From Crossaster papposus (Eukaryota; Echinodermata; Asteroidea; Velatida; Solasteridae), in assembly GCA_037893245.1 (NCBI GenBank), contig JBAIAA010000098.1, positions 124,001 through 188,000 of the forward strand: a stretch of DNA of 64,000 bases, read 5' to 3'. A program made the translations under genes and the position numbers. This document shows, one piece after another, positions 32,058 through 42,169 of the stretch. Within the stretch, counting starts at the first letter, position 1. The number at the start of each line of letters is the position of its first letter. A model generated the notes under the pieces. The model made no database searches, was not told the DNA's origin, and worked only from the letters and a program-made list of their open reading frames with translations.

Positions 32058-32195
32058 TATTTTTAACGTCCGTTGTAGCTGTGCTGAAAACGATCAATGA
32101 CTGCCACACCCAGACTGTGTGCACTGCACCAACACACTCTTGCGTAATATGCTAATATTCGTCACGCTCTATCGCTCACGATAGAAAATGTATAT
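32058..32195 (-). repeat. A2 split direct repeat
   Basis: 138 bp, nearly identical to A1 (36626-36763). Contains the hairpin CTATCG-CTCA-CGATAG. Confidence 0.85.
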
Positions 32196-32379
32196 TATTC
32201 GCTAATTCGCGGCTCAACCGCGAATAAATTATTTTCTATCTCGCGAACCGGCTTTCCGCGAACCGGCTTTCATCGCCCCGCCCCCCCCCCCCCCCTTGAC
32301 CTGCAAAGAAAGAACATGTTAATGCACCGATATGGGTAACATCGTTCTTCGGCGACGAGCTACAGGCGGACAGCGACAG
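32194..32379 (-). repeat. B1 split direct repeat
   Basis: 186 bp matching B2. It overlaps A2 by two bases at the circle-type junction. Confidence 0.85.
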
Positions 32380-32550
32380 GTCCGCCTCCTCAAGCAACAA
32401 AGAACGGGAGGGTCACAAGTAGCACTTTTTCTCACTGCTTATTTTCCATTATTTATTAATATTATTATTATGCTAACAATTAAGTAGTACTAATTTTGTA
32501 CTGTTCGTATAAATACAACGTTATACAACATTTATCATGATGTTTGACAC

Positions 32551-33537
32551 TTATAAACCTAAGTTTAGCGATACACTTAGCTGATTCTTCAAGGATTCAT
32601 GAACATACCCATCTTTCGACTGCTCAGACTGCCATCTGCCATGTTTCTTGAACAACCTGTCTGGCACACCTGCAGAGGCAGCTGCCGTTGCCCCGCCAGC
32701 GCGTAGGCTGTGTAGGCCAAACCTTTTCGGGTCAGCCCCGACCTCTTTCAAAGCCTCCTTGAATATCTCTCTACATCTGGAGTAGGAAAGCTGCCCTTTA
32801 CGTAATCTGTAATTCTGAGATGATTTAATATACACAACTGGTCGAAATAAGAATTGTTCGGTAAAAGATGTAATCTTCGCGAACTCAATGTAATTTAGCA
32901 ACATTTGCACGGGGCATGTGATGGTTCCAGTCTTAGCAATGTGAATCCAGAAACCCTCCTTGTATTGATCAGTCTTGCTTTTGAGCAAAAATATTCTAAT
33001 GAAGGATGAATGAATGTCTAAGTCGCATTCTCGGATGTTTATGAGCTCGTTGTTTCTTAAGAAACCAGCAAATGAAAGTAGACACATTGTACAGAGACGA
33101 ACATGCATTAGATTATCTGTTAATCCAAACTTGATAACAATTTTTCTAAGAAGTTCTACCGTCACAGGTTCCTTCTTGGAAACAGGTTTTGCGGTCATCC
33201 GCTTTATCCCTTCTAAGACCAAGTGTAGGAACTTCTTGTCACATGGATTTTCTGTTATGTTTGGACTGCAATCATGGAACCATTTGACACTGTAAAATAT
33301 TCCTTGTATTCTTGAGAAGGGTGCATTTTCGTTTAGTAATTCTATAAAGAATCTTGCTAAATCCTCTGAATTGGCTGGAAGCACCGTAGCATTATGCGCT
33401 TTACACCAGGCTATCCAATCAGCAAAACGCCTTTGATATATTTCTGTCGTTCCTGTTGCTCTCGATGCTTTCAACACTTCTTGTAATGAGAATATATGTT
33501 TGTCAGTTCTGAAAAACAAAAGCCACACGAAAAGCAC
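32551..33537 (-). CDS. Tyrosine recombinase of the Ngaro-type element
   Basis: 328 residues. N-terminal SAM-like core-binding part (YQRRFADWIAWCKAHN), then the catalytic domain: Arg in LSFAGFLRNNEL, a Lys-containing beta-hairpin (LLKSKTDQYKEG), HSLRAGGATAAASAGV (His and second Arg), KKHGRWQSE (His/Trp position) and the Tyr nucleophile in SKDGYVHES. All R-K-H-R-H/W-Y positions are present, so the enzyme may be active. It would cut and join the circular DNA copy into the genome, replacing an integrase. The shown start may not be the real one; an upstream overlapping frame with a Cys-x2-Cys motif lies at 33725-33471. Confidence 0.9.
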   Translation of the reverse strand: MLFVWLLFFRTDKHIFSLQEVLKASRATGTTEIYQRRFADWIAWCKAHNATVLPANSEDLARFFIELLNENAPFSRIQGIFYSVKWFHDCSPNITENPCDKKFLHLVLEGIKRMTAKPVSKKEPVTVELLRKIVIKFGLTDNLMHVRLCTMCLLSFAGFLRNNELINIRECDLDIHSSFIRIFLLKSKTDQYKEGFWIHIAKTGTITCPVQMLLNYIEFAKITSFTEQFLFRPVVYIKSSQNYRLRKGQLSYSRCREIFKEALKEVGADPKRFGLHSLRAGGATAAASAGVPDRLFKKHGRWQSEQSKDGYVHESLKNQLSVSLNLGL

Positions 33538-33809
33538 TGATTAAAATGACGAATTCCCCAATTATTTGCTAAACAGCACAAAGATGGTCTTTCGTTCAGA
33601 CCAGCATTCCTAGCAATTAAATCAATACCCCGGTATTGATTTAACTCCACCAAGCGGCAAGGGGATATGCTTTTATTCATGATTAATTCGTAACAATATC
33701 CAGCGACCTCAACGAGAGCTACCAAGCGGAATTATTACTCTCGTAAGCCATGCGGCCGTTCTGTTCTACCACCCGTGCGGTAACAATTATTATTGTCATC
33801 GACCTTGTT

Positions 33810-36596
33810 TTATCCCTGCAAGCTGATGCATAAGACTGGGCTTGTCATTTTGTTGGTACCAAAAACAGAGTTAGGATTTTTTCCTTTTTTGAAAATGTTC
33901 TCTGAGTTACTGAACCTCACCGTTTCGACAACTAATCCCCGGTAAGGACTAGAAGTGGAATTCAACAGCGGCCAAAATGCCGCAGACGGCCATTCAGGGA
34001 CCACTAATGTGCCTTTAGCTTTGCATTCTTTAATGTGTTGAAGAACACTGCAAATTGAATCTATTGGCGGTACTAGCCAATTGTTGTCTTTACTCCAATC
34101 TACGGTAAAAGCGTCAACATGAGCCGAATTGGGGCTCCAATACTTTGAATTAAATTGTGGTAGTTTTGCATTATCTTCGTTAGCAAATCTATCCACTGAA
34201 TGTGGGCCCCACAAGTCATCTATAAAGTTAAAAAATGTTCGGGACACACCCCAATCGTCTAAATCGTCTTGTCTACTAAGACGATCTGCTTCTACATTTT
34301 CATGACGGGGGATCCATTCAGCTTTCATGCTAATTTTGTTGCGGTTACAGAAAAAGAACAGATCTACACTCAATTCTTGCAATTCTGGAACCATGCTTCC
34401 TTTAGTAACTATTGAAACTACTCCTTTATTGTCTGTACGTAAAATCACCAATTTACCCCTGAGGGTTGAAGCGAATGCTTTGATTGCAAGGGATGCCCCT
34501 TTTAACTCACGCCATGTGGAACTTTTGCCTCTCTCGACGTTTGACCAATTTTGTTGAAATTCAAATTTCTGTGAACCAATCGTCCATGCGCCGCAACCCG
34601 ACTGGCTTGCATCAGTATAAAGCAGAATCTGTGGGAGGGAATAATTAAACAGTAAACGGTTATTAAGAGTAGGCAACTCTGATTTCCAGAAAAACAATTC
34701 TTCGATTGCTTTACTACTGCTATCTAAGGAGAACTCGTAATCCCAGTGTTTGTTATTAGCGATCTCCATATGTAGATAACGAGATTTGAGTTGTGAAATG
34801 TTCCCCACAACGCAAGAAAAAGATATTATTTTACCTGCAATAGATGCCAACTTTCTAGCAGTTACTTTTGGCATGTTTAGGAACAATTTCTCGATTGATA
34901 ACACAGTATTCGTTACTCTACATTCCGTTGCTTGAATAGAACCTTCCACGGCATTCCATGTTAACCCCAACCAGTTGATTTTCTGCGTTGGTGACCATAC
35001 GGATTTGTCCTTATTAGGAACAAGCCCTGCGGCGATTAAGTCAGCTTTTACCACTTGTGCCGTGTTGTCGCACTTATCTCTTGTATCCTCTCTTCCCCAT
35101 CCATCGTCTAGGTATACTACTATGTAAATACCTCTCCTTCTCCAAGAGGCTACTAGTGGTCTGATCATCTTAGTAAAAATGTAAGGGGCTGTAGTTAAGC
35201 CAAATGGTAATACGTTAAACGCAAAATATCTGGTACTACTTTGTACTTCCCAAGCAAATCCCAAGTATTTGATATGTTCAGGGAAAATCTCAACGTGGTG
35301 ATAGCTCGTTTTTAAATCAAACGAGAACATAAAATCACCTTTTTTGAAATATCGCAAAGCTTCATTCCAGTCTTCAAATTTAATTTTCTCTTTCCAAACA
35401 AATTGATTGACGTATCTGAGATCCAGAATTAGCCTTTTCTTTCCGGAATTTTGGACCGAAACAGTTAACGGGTTTATGACATGTGGAGGAGAATCAAACT
35501 CAGATATCAGGTTTTTAGCTTTTAGCTCTGTTATGGCTTCCGACACAAATGCGGAATGAACAATGGCAGAATGATTATTCTTGGAATACGACACTGGAGG
35601 GGTATTTATGAATGGAATTTTATACCCGGTACGGATAATGTCCAACACCTCTTGATAGGCTTGAATATTCTCCCAAAAAGTTATGCAGGACTTCAAACGT
35701 CCTTTCACTATTGGTTCTGCTGACCCTTGTTCATAGTCATAATAGTTATCTGAGTAAAACTTATCGTACTCTGCCTCGATGCCTTGACTTGAACTCCCTT
35801 GACCTTCCACCACTCTATCTGTGACTGATGTCTTTGCTTCCGATACCGTGCGTGCCGGTACAGTCCTTTCTCCAATGGCCTGTTTTGCCGCACTTAAGCA
35901 GATGTCAGTGGATCGTGGAGCTGCTCTGAAGCTTGTGCTGTATGGTGCGTAAGGTGCTGATCTATACTGGCTACCATAATGCCGAAAAAGACTATCTGGA
36001 TTAGCAGGCGACTCTGATACCTGCTGCTTTTTCTGTTGAACCGACTTGTGGTGGTATGGGGTTTTGGCTCTCTTACGTTTTGCCATGGCTCGGGATTGAG
36101 CCGATCTGATGCGCTTTTCGTCATCCGAGTCATCTGCCAATTCATCGCTGACGTATTCGTCTACTGCAGCCCAACCCGCCTCAGATTTGTCGGCAAGGCG
36201 GATAAGCTTGTTTCTATTGCGCAATTCCTTCTCTACCTCCACAAGGTTTTCCTTTGCTGCTGTCAAGGAACCCTCCTCGACTAATTTTTTAACAGTTTCA
36301 ACAGTTAGAGTAATCTTTTCATTGAACTGGAACTGGGTACGGTTACCCTTGAAACGAAATTGCAACTCACTCGCTCGTTTCAATGACTGGACTTGCTGCA
36401 ACGCTTTCTCGTTTTCTTGTTTACGTTCTGCTATGATCTTGTCAAAACGTGACTGGAAGGAGCCGAGGGCCTTTGTAACTCCTGCCGTTACTATTTTGGA
36501 GACATCCTTGGCGGTTAAGGATAATAACCGATGAGAATCTTGTGCACTTTGCATATCAGAATCTGATCGCTGAACGTCGTCGTCGTCGTTCGACAT
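33810..36596 (-). CDS. Gag-reverse transcriptase-RNase H polyprotein of the Ngaro-type element
   Basis: The frame is open from 36692, but I start at the ATG at 36596 (MSNDDDDVQRSDSDMQ) because the first 32 codons lie in the A1 repeat. About 928 residues. The N-terminal Gag-like part has coiled-coil wording (AERKQENEKALQQVQSLKRA) and a basic patch (AKRKRAKTP). RT blocks: DLRYVNQFVW, SFDLKTSYHHVEIF, NVLPFGLTTAPYIF and the catalytic YIVVYLDDGWG. RNase H: LYTDASQSGCGAW, TWRELKGASLAIK, LRTDNKGVV, WIPRHENVEADRLSR. A conserved tail follows (SVDRFANEDNAKLPQF, GTLVVPEWPSAAFWPLL) as in DIRS/Ngaro elements. No lesions seen. Confidence 0.9.
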   Translation of the reverse strand: MSNDDDDVQRSDSDMQSAQDSHRLLSLTAKDVSKIVTAGVTKALGSFQSRFDKIIAERKQENEKALQQVQSLKRASELQFRFKGNRTQFQFNEKITLTVETVKKLVEEGSLTAAKENLVEVEKELRNRNKLIRLADKSEAGWAAVDEYVSDELADDSDDEKRIRSAQSRAMAKRKRAKTPYHHKSVQQKKQQVSESPANPDSLFRHYGSQYRSAPYAPYSTSFRAAPRSTDICLSAAKQAIGERTVPARTVSEAKTSVTDRVVEGQGSSSQGIEAEYDKFYSDNYYDYEQGSAEPIVKGRLKSCITFWENIQAYQEVLDIIRTGYKIPFINTPPVSYSKNNHSAIVHSAFVSEAITELKAKNLISEFDSPPHVINPLTVSVQNSGKKRLILDLRYVNQFVWKEKIKFEDWNEALRYFKKGDFMFSFDLKTSYHHVEIFPEHIKYLGFAWEVQSSTRYFAFNVLPFGLTTAPYIFTKMIRPLVASWRRRGIYIVVYLDDGWGREDTRDKCDNTAQVVKADLIAAGLVPNKDKSVWSPTQKINWLGLTWNAVEGSIQATECRVTNTVLSIEKLFLNMPKVTARKLASIAGKIISFSCVVGNISQLKSRYLHMEIANNKHWDYEFSLDSSSKAIEELFFWKSELPTLNNRLLFNYSLPQILLYTDASQSGCGAWTIGSQKFEFQQNWSNVERGKSSTWRELKGASLAIKAFASTLRGKLVILRTDNKGVVSIVTKGSMVPELQELSVDLFFFCNRNKISMKAEWIPRHENVEADRLSRQDDLDDWGVSRTFFNFIDDLWGPHSVDRFANEDNAKLPQFNSKYWSPNSAHVDAFTVDWSKDNNWLVPPIDSICSVLQHIKECKAKGTLVVPEWPSAAFWPLLNSTSSPYRGLVVETVRFSNSENIFKKGKNPNSVFGTNKMTSPVLCISLQG

Positions 36597-36625
36597 TGTA
36601 GTATGCGTGGCCGCAGAGAGCTGTG

Positions 36626-36763
36626 TATTTTTAACGTCCGTTGTAGCTGTGCTGAAAACGATCAATGACTGCCACACCCAGACTGTGTGCACTGCACCAA
36701 CACACTCTTGTGTAATATGCTAATATTCGTCACGCTCTATCGCTCACGATAGAAAATGTATAT
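36626..36763 (-). repeat. A1 split direct repeat
   Basis: 138 bp, matching A2. It forms the 5' end of the element and overlaps the open frame upstream of the Gag start. Confidence 0.85.
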
Positions 36764-37500
36764 AGTTGTTTTGGGTTAGGGGTAGAATAGAAAAATAGGT
36801 TTCTGCCTGAATTGAAAATATTCTTCTGCTCATGAATATGGAAAATTTTATGAGAATCAAAACTGAAATACCCTTGGAACCAACAATAACCAAAATACTC
36901 TTGGTAATTGCAAATTAACAGTTAAAAAATATGGTGAAAGGGGATACCAAAGTTCATTTTGAAGGATTCTTCTTTACATTGCATGAGCCCTATAATTATT
37001 TAGGTGTACAAAATCATTAAATGGAAGCTTATTAGTCGGGCAAATTGGTGCACAAATTGGAATAGTTCATTTGTTGATAAAAGCATATTTGGCACACAGT
37101 TTGTCATGGAAAAGATATTTGGCTGTAGAGCCATCGCAGATTTGTCCTTGTCTCTGACCGTGTGCCATGATTTATTTATCAAATGAACAAGCCCATCGCC
37201 AATATGCCGTAGTACATTTTCAACTGTATTTTGTTGCATATGGCATTTTCAAAAAACGGACTGTAAATTAAAAAAACCATTGATATCGCATGTGTAAATA
37301 AAAAAATAGTGATGAGTATTTTTCCAGTATCGTAAAACATTCCCAGTATGATTACTGAACTGTTAAAAGAAATTTATATTAAATTTGTTTAGTCAATTTG
37401 TTTTATTGTTCTGCTTTCAGTTTTAAAAGATTGCTGTTTTGTTTAATAAAAAAAAGTGAATTTATTTTACTGGAAAATATTATAAATTGATAAGGGATTG
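36764..37500. other. Intergenic, no recognised feature
   Basis: AT-rich, downstream of the Harbinger-like gene on its strand. No second Harbinger protein gene found. Confidence 0.4.
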
Positions 37501-37522
37501 ATAAAGTGTACAGTGGAATCAT

Positions 37523-37796
37523 TCAAAAGTGTGTATTAATGAATCTTTCTCTCTGTACCCTGCCGTCTTGGATGGGCCCATCATATGGAATGGCATCATT
37601 GTCTTCATTCTCTCGCAACTCGGCGTCTATCTCTGGCTCTCTCAATTATTTGGCAATATTGTGTAGTACACAGCAGGCTTTTATTATTTTACAGGCTCTG
37701 CGGGGAGCTACACGGAGCCCGAGTGACAGACAGGGAAACTTTCGTTTCAGCTGACCAAAAACCTGTTCTATGGTCACTCTTGTTCTTCTGTGGCTC
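37523..37796 (-). pseudogene. HARBI1/Harbinger-like nuclease, last exon, with in-frame TAA
   Basis: After a GGTGTAG acceptor (exon start 37796, phase matches the previous exon) it reads HRRTRVTIEQVFGQLKRKFP, carrying the catalytic Glu, then CKIIKACCVLHNIAK. A TAA at 37646-37648 stops the frame. The same frame stays open for 40 more codons (EPEIDAELRENEDNDAIPYD, ending FINTHF) to TGA at 37523-37525. That layout fits a Gln codon changed to TAA, because HARBI1-type proteins normally continue with such an acidic tail. The catalytic residues precede the stop, so a shortened enzyme might still fold. Confidence 0.8.
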
Positions 37797-38098
37797 CTAC
37801 ACCCCGACGAAATCAATACATGTATTAGGTTTAGTTATTATAGTTATAATTCTGACTAAAAATATTTGCTGATACATTTAAAAACATCAATTAAAGTGAA
37901 ACACTAGATGATTAGCACTAAATAAGTCAAGCAGTAAAAACCAGTGATTTCGTGAATAATTTAACAATAAAAACAAAAGTTTTGTTGAATTAAATTTATT
38001 TACACAGCTCGAATCCCTGTTGGTTTGTTGGGTCGTTTGTTTGTTTGTTTTTTAGCTGGGTACATTGTATACTTGAAAGTCTCAAAATAATAAGGTAC

Positions 38099-38200
38099 CT
38101 GTTGTAGCGTCTCTCGGCGTTTGTTGTCGGAACAAGGACAGGCGTCATCAGCCACGGTCGTAGGGCGTAACCTGTATCGCCTATCAGCATTCCTTGGAGT
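38099..38200 (-). CDS. HARBI1/Harbinger-like nuclease, internal exon
   Basis: 102 bases between a TTTTTAG acceptor and an AACAG|GTACCT donor. Reads LQGMLIGDTGYALRPWLMTP and NAERRYNR. GDTGY...P(F/W)L-TP is a Harbinger-family signature between the second Asp and the Glu. Phases are consistent on both sides. Confidence 0.82.
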
Positions 38201-38547
38201 CTAAAAACTAAGGGGACATTCTTTTTAAGTGTATTTATTAAATATTAATAGCAGGCGTGTGAAATGTTTTCTTTCAACTTGATTTCATCTATTTTGGTTT
38301 GCATTTTCCTCTCTTTTGCCCCTTAACTTTGTGTGTACAAAGGTATATGGAACATTGTTTAGTTTCCTCTTTTTTTCCGTTAGTTTACTCGCATGCTTGT
38401 TATTAGGGCATCTGGTATTCGCGTTACTTTATTTTGTTATTTGAATGTAACAACTATTGACCGCTGTGACATAATGTGGGATATGACGTTTGAATACCCA
38501 TGGAACGCAAATATATATGCATACTAATTATTTTTTTACAAACAAAC

Positions 38548-39014
38548 CTTCCATTCTCGAACATTTCCCCGAGACGGCTTCCGTGCAAAACTGCACTGTC
38601 GTGGGTGCTTCCTGGCCATCGTGCGGCGACATTCGTTATTTTAAATGTCGCATCACACATAGCTTGCACATTTATACTGTGATAGCCTTTTCTGTTTACA
38701 TACAGAGGCTCGTCATCTCCGAGAGGTGCTCCATACAATCGTACGTGGGTGCAGTCTATTGCTCCTACTACCCCGGGAAAGCCTGCCAAATCGAAGAACC
38801 CCTGCTTGGTCCTCATCGTGGCTTGGAGTCCGACAGGAAAACGTACGTGGCGATCTGTCAATCTTGCCAGGGAGTTGGCAACCCGGTGGACAATGCGACA
38901 AACAGACGGGACACTCACATCGTGGAGGTCACCTTCAATGGTGTAGAAGGCACCGGTACCAAAGAACCGCAGGGCAGTGAGAAGCTGCGTAATTGGCGAG
39001 ATGGCATTGCTGCG
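38548..39014 (-). CDS. HARBI1/Harbinger-like nuclease, DDE-domain exon
   Basis: From a GTACAG acceptor (39015) to a GGAAG|GTTTGT donor. Reads ITQLLTALRFFGTGAFYTIE, a helix-turn-helix-like SVPSVCRIVHRVANSL, VGAIDCTHVRLYGAP (first catalytic Asp) and GSTHDSAVLHGS (second). This is the DDE_Tnp_4 nuclease fold of PIF/Harbinger transposases and vertebrate HARBI1. The open frame has no ATG at its start; the 5' exon was not securely found (a weak candidate, RRTKATRTILFGRGAF, near 39175-39115). No flanking TIRs were recognised and there is no Myb-like partner gene, so it could be a domesticated copy or an element fragment. Confidence 0.85.
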
Positions 39015-39189
39015 CTGTACATAGATGAAATTGTTGAGAACAATTTAAACATATTCAGTTTTCATACAAATTTATTTAATTTAAATTTTACAAGAGCGAT
39101 TTCGAAAATACAAATTATTTTGTCGAATGCTCCCCGCCCAAATAATATTGTCCTCGTGGCTTTAGTTCGACGTATACATTAACATTTTC

Positions 39190-39364
39190 ACTAAAATGCA
39201 CACAAAAAAACCTACATATTTCCGGGTGGGGCATGACCGTTCCATGTTTAAACAATTGTTCACTTATCCTAAATTACCACCGACAATATTTGTAAAAGTT
39301 TTTCAATTCAAAAGAAGTAACATGTTTAAGAATTTTACTGTGCAGAGCATGAGTTTCCCCTTTT

Positions 39365-39395
<31 letters not shown>

Positions 39396-40720
39396 GGGCT
39401 ACATACAAAATGAGATCGGCCTACACCCCCCCGGACCTTTGGGCCGACATTCTATACCAATCCTTAATTGAAAAATAGGCCTACTACTAATATACTAGCA
39501 AAAAGTAAACACTTATGATAATTCCAACGCGGTGGTCAAAATATATCACGAAATTCTATATAGTTTAATTTTGTTTAAATGTTTGTATGGATCAACAAAC
39601 ATTTCATTCTGGAATCTGCAAAATAATTTCATTTCTTACTGTTGTGAACCCGATGTGATTAGTTGCAATTTGTATTTAACTGTTAAAAAATACGAACAAA
39701 ACCTGTTTTGTGTAATAAAATAAAACGTATCGATGCTATTCTGTTGTTTTTTTACTGTGATGTTGTTTGAGAATTCATTACAGCCCTTGGCGGGCGATTT
39801 ATTTTGTTTATGCGTGTTTATATACCTCTATGGCACCGTCCAAGTTCCCAACAGCTACATTCTAGATGAGTATTTTGATTGGCCGGTAGTCTTATCAATA
39901 GTCAAGAAATTAACAAATACATTGTACTCGGGACTTTCTCAACTATAGTGATGTGGTCGAGGATTGGACGCAAGGGAGGGGTGTCTTGGTGGGAGGAGGG
40001 TCCCAGGTGGTTTTGGTGGAAAGTGCAGTGGGCATGTACATTTGTACGATGGGAAATGTACAGTAAAAGCAACTGTATAGGCCTAAGGAGATTATATCAA
40101 TTTATTTTCTGTTGTGATTCCACTTGCAGAATTTGGTGGTTCGAGATGACCATAGTCTTGGCAGAGTGTAACAATGAGCAACATAAGGTACAGGTCAGGC
40201 TCAAGCATAGTCTCGTGGCGATGTCGGGGCCGATGTTTGCAAAATTACCAGAAAACGGTGTCTGGGAAATGCATAGTTGGCAAGTGCCTCACAATTATAA
40301 TGATTAATGTAACGCTTGGTTCACAAATAAATCTGTGAAAGTAATGCCTGTAAAATTATGCTGGGAAAGCGTAATTGTCTGATCCGCAAAATGACTGTAA
40401 CCAGGTATCTGCGAAGTATACGTGGGGTTGCCACGGGGAACCCATGTTGTGGGAACGATTTACTCTTCACAAATTGTATGGGCATGTCACTCAGACAAGC
40501 CAATTTTCGGAGTCTGGCGTTTTTTTACGACATTGTCGACAATTCCTTGGAGGAGTAGGACGGAAAGTACAAATGTATGCTGTCTAATAAACGGCAAGCA
40601 TCACAGCAATTGACAACTGAGCGTAAAATCGGAAGGGGTTTTGGATCTTTCGTTTGAGTGCGTGCTGCGCCTATATTATATGGAAAATAGTGATGTAATG
40701 CTGGAAGTAAACAAATACAG
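39190..40720. other. Unassigned stretch with long T/G run
   Basis: 39360-39399 has a T run followed by about 24 G. The plus-strand ORF 39879-40307 (142 codons, Trp-rich) resembles nothing and lacks a promoter or splice pattern, so it is not called. Confidence 0.4.
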
Positions 40721-40728
40721 GCCCCGCA

Positions 40729-40738
40729 TATATAAAAG
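40729..40738 (+). promoter_or_regulatory. TATA-box candidate
   Basis: TATATAAAAG, about 150 bp upstream of a near-perfect Kozak start (GTTGCCACCATGG at 40874-40886). Confidence 0.35.
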
Positions 40739-40880
40739 TGTTGGCTAAAATAAGGTATTCGGCAAGGCTAGTCATATCTTATAACAAACAGTTATTTCGA
40801 GGAAATATTTTCTGGCTGTTAAGCCTTTGCTAAACAAATGCACAACTGCAGCGGGAGTTACCGTCACGGAAGTTGCCACC

Positions 40881-41327
40881 ATGGTATGTTGGGGTCCAAA
40901 ATTGAAAATGAATTTTCAAATTACCCAAATAAAAGGATGATATTACTGCATAGTGCTTTTATCAACTAAAATCTTGTAAACGGGTTACCGGTGATAAGCA
41001 TTTACATAATGGGTACACTGCTTAAAAGTTAAAATTGTTGATTAAAACTACTTTACATCCGGGTATGAGTGCCAAGTGTAAAATATATACACTGTCGATA
41101 GAAAGCTTGGCTCGGAATGTGACATGCGCGTGATGGCGCAGGGCTGTTGCAGATGAAATTTTTATTATCTCTATAACCCAGGAATTATGTTCTTTCAGCC
41201 GCACGGTCAGCTGGAATGTCAATGGTGGACTAGGCTTAGACTGATCTCTAACTTTACTACGAAGACGGCAAGACAAAGATACCTTATAATGTCGAGTCTG
41301 AGCCGCTATGGAGTGGTAGGGAGATGA
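40881..41327 (+). other. Candidate small two-exon gene with an ATG-only coding first exon
   Basis: GCCACCATG at 40881-40883 is followed directly by GTATGT, a strong 5' splice site. 315 bases later TATGTTCTTTCAG (ending 41198) is a strong acceptor, and in phase 0 the next 42 codons are open (PHGQLECQWWTRLRLIS... to TGA at 41325-41327), giving about 43 residues. A donor-like GTAGGG at 41316 would allow further exons. The protein is not recognised. Support is from signal geometry only. Confidence 0.25.
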
Positions 41328-41329
41328 AT

Positions 41330-42165
41330 TAAGGGAAAAGCCCCCAGGTAGTTTTGAGGGGGAAAGCCCCTATAGGCATGAAGGGGAAAAGCCTCTAGAT
41401 AGGTATAAAGGGGAGAAGCCCACAGGTAGACAATAGGGGGAAAATCCCCCAAATATACACGAAGGGGAAAAGCCCCAATATAGACTTGAAGGGGGAAAAA
41501 CCCAGATATACAGGAGGGGGGGGGGGGGGGGGGGGGGCAGTTAGAGAAGAAGGGGGAAGCCCCCAGTTAGATATGAGGGGGAAAGCCCCAGTTAGACATA
41601 AGTAAGAGTAAAATAAACCCTTTAACAAAATATTTAAAAGGGCGAAACAGCCCCATTTATAGAAATGGGGTGACAAACCCAAATCATAGAATGCGGTGAA
41701 AAACCCAATTTATAGAAATGAGGTAAAACCCCCATTCACAAACGTGATGTAAAAAAAACCAAAAAAAACCCACACAATTTATTGACGGAAGGTGATAAAC
41801 CCGATTCGTTGGAAATGGTGAAAAGCGCCATTGAGGGGCATGAAATAGAAAGCCCCATACACAGACATTATTATTTGAGGAAAAAGCCCAGATTGGATGT
41901 AGGCCCCATAGATCGATGTGTGTAACATAAATAAATGGGGAAAAGGCTCGAGATAAAGGGGGAAAAGCCCCATAGATTAATGTGGGGAAACCCCAGAGAT
42001 TAATGTAGGGAAAAGCCTCAGGTATTGATGTGGGGAAAGGCCCCGGGCGGAGATGTGAGGAAGGACCCAGGCAGAGATGTGAGGAAGGCCCCAGGCGGAG
42101 ATGGAAAAAGGTCCAATTTTGAATATGCTTTTATAAAGAGGAAAATAGCCCCAGGGAATTTAGGA
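41330..42165 (+). repeat. Degenerate ~30-bp minisatellite
   Basis: About 28 units of a GGGGAAAAGCCCC core with a variable A/T-rich spacer (for example GGGGAAAAGCCCCAATATAG at about 41465). A 24-base G run lies at about 41515-41536. The minus strand gives a repetitive Leu/Phe-rich ORF that is an artefact of the repeat. Confidence 0.85.
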
Positions 42166-42169
42166 GGCA

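Larger units (their letters stand above)
31708..36763 (-). mobile_element. Ngaro-type tyrosine-recombinase retrotransposon, near-intact
   Basis: Minus strand: A1 (36763-36626), a Gag-RT-RNase H ORF (to 33810), a tyrosine recombinase ORF (to 32551), then B1 (32379-32194), A2 (32195-32058) and B2 (31895-31708). The B1-A2 junction (AATAAT next to ATACATTTTC) recreates the joined element ends, as expected for elements that replicate through a circle and integrate by a recombinase without target duplication. This split-repeat order is the Ngaro/PAT type. A1/A2 differ at about one base, so insertion is recent. ORFs are open. A 162-bp non-repeat segment lies between A2 and B2. Confidence 0.88.

Noticed and set aside
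35708..36534. Additional ORFs overlapping the Ngaro-type polyprotein on both strands
   Set aside because: Out-of-frame shadows of the long Gag-RT ORF.
39879..40307. 142-codon plus-strand ORF as a gene
   Set aside because: Trp-rich, no family resemblance, no promoter, splice or poly(A) context.
41395..41973. Leu/Phe-rich minus-strand ORFs
   Set aside because: Translation of the minisatellite unit.
41330..42165. CRISPR-like array
   Set aside because: Eukaryotic context, and units are degenerate without distinct equal-length spacers. It is a minisatellite.
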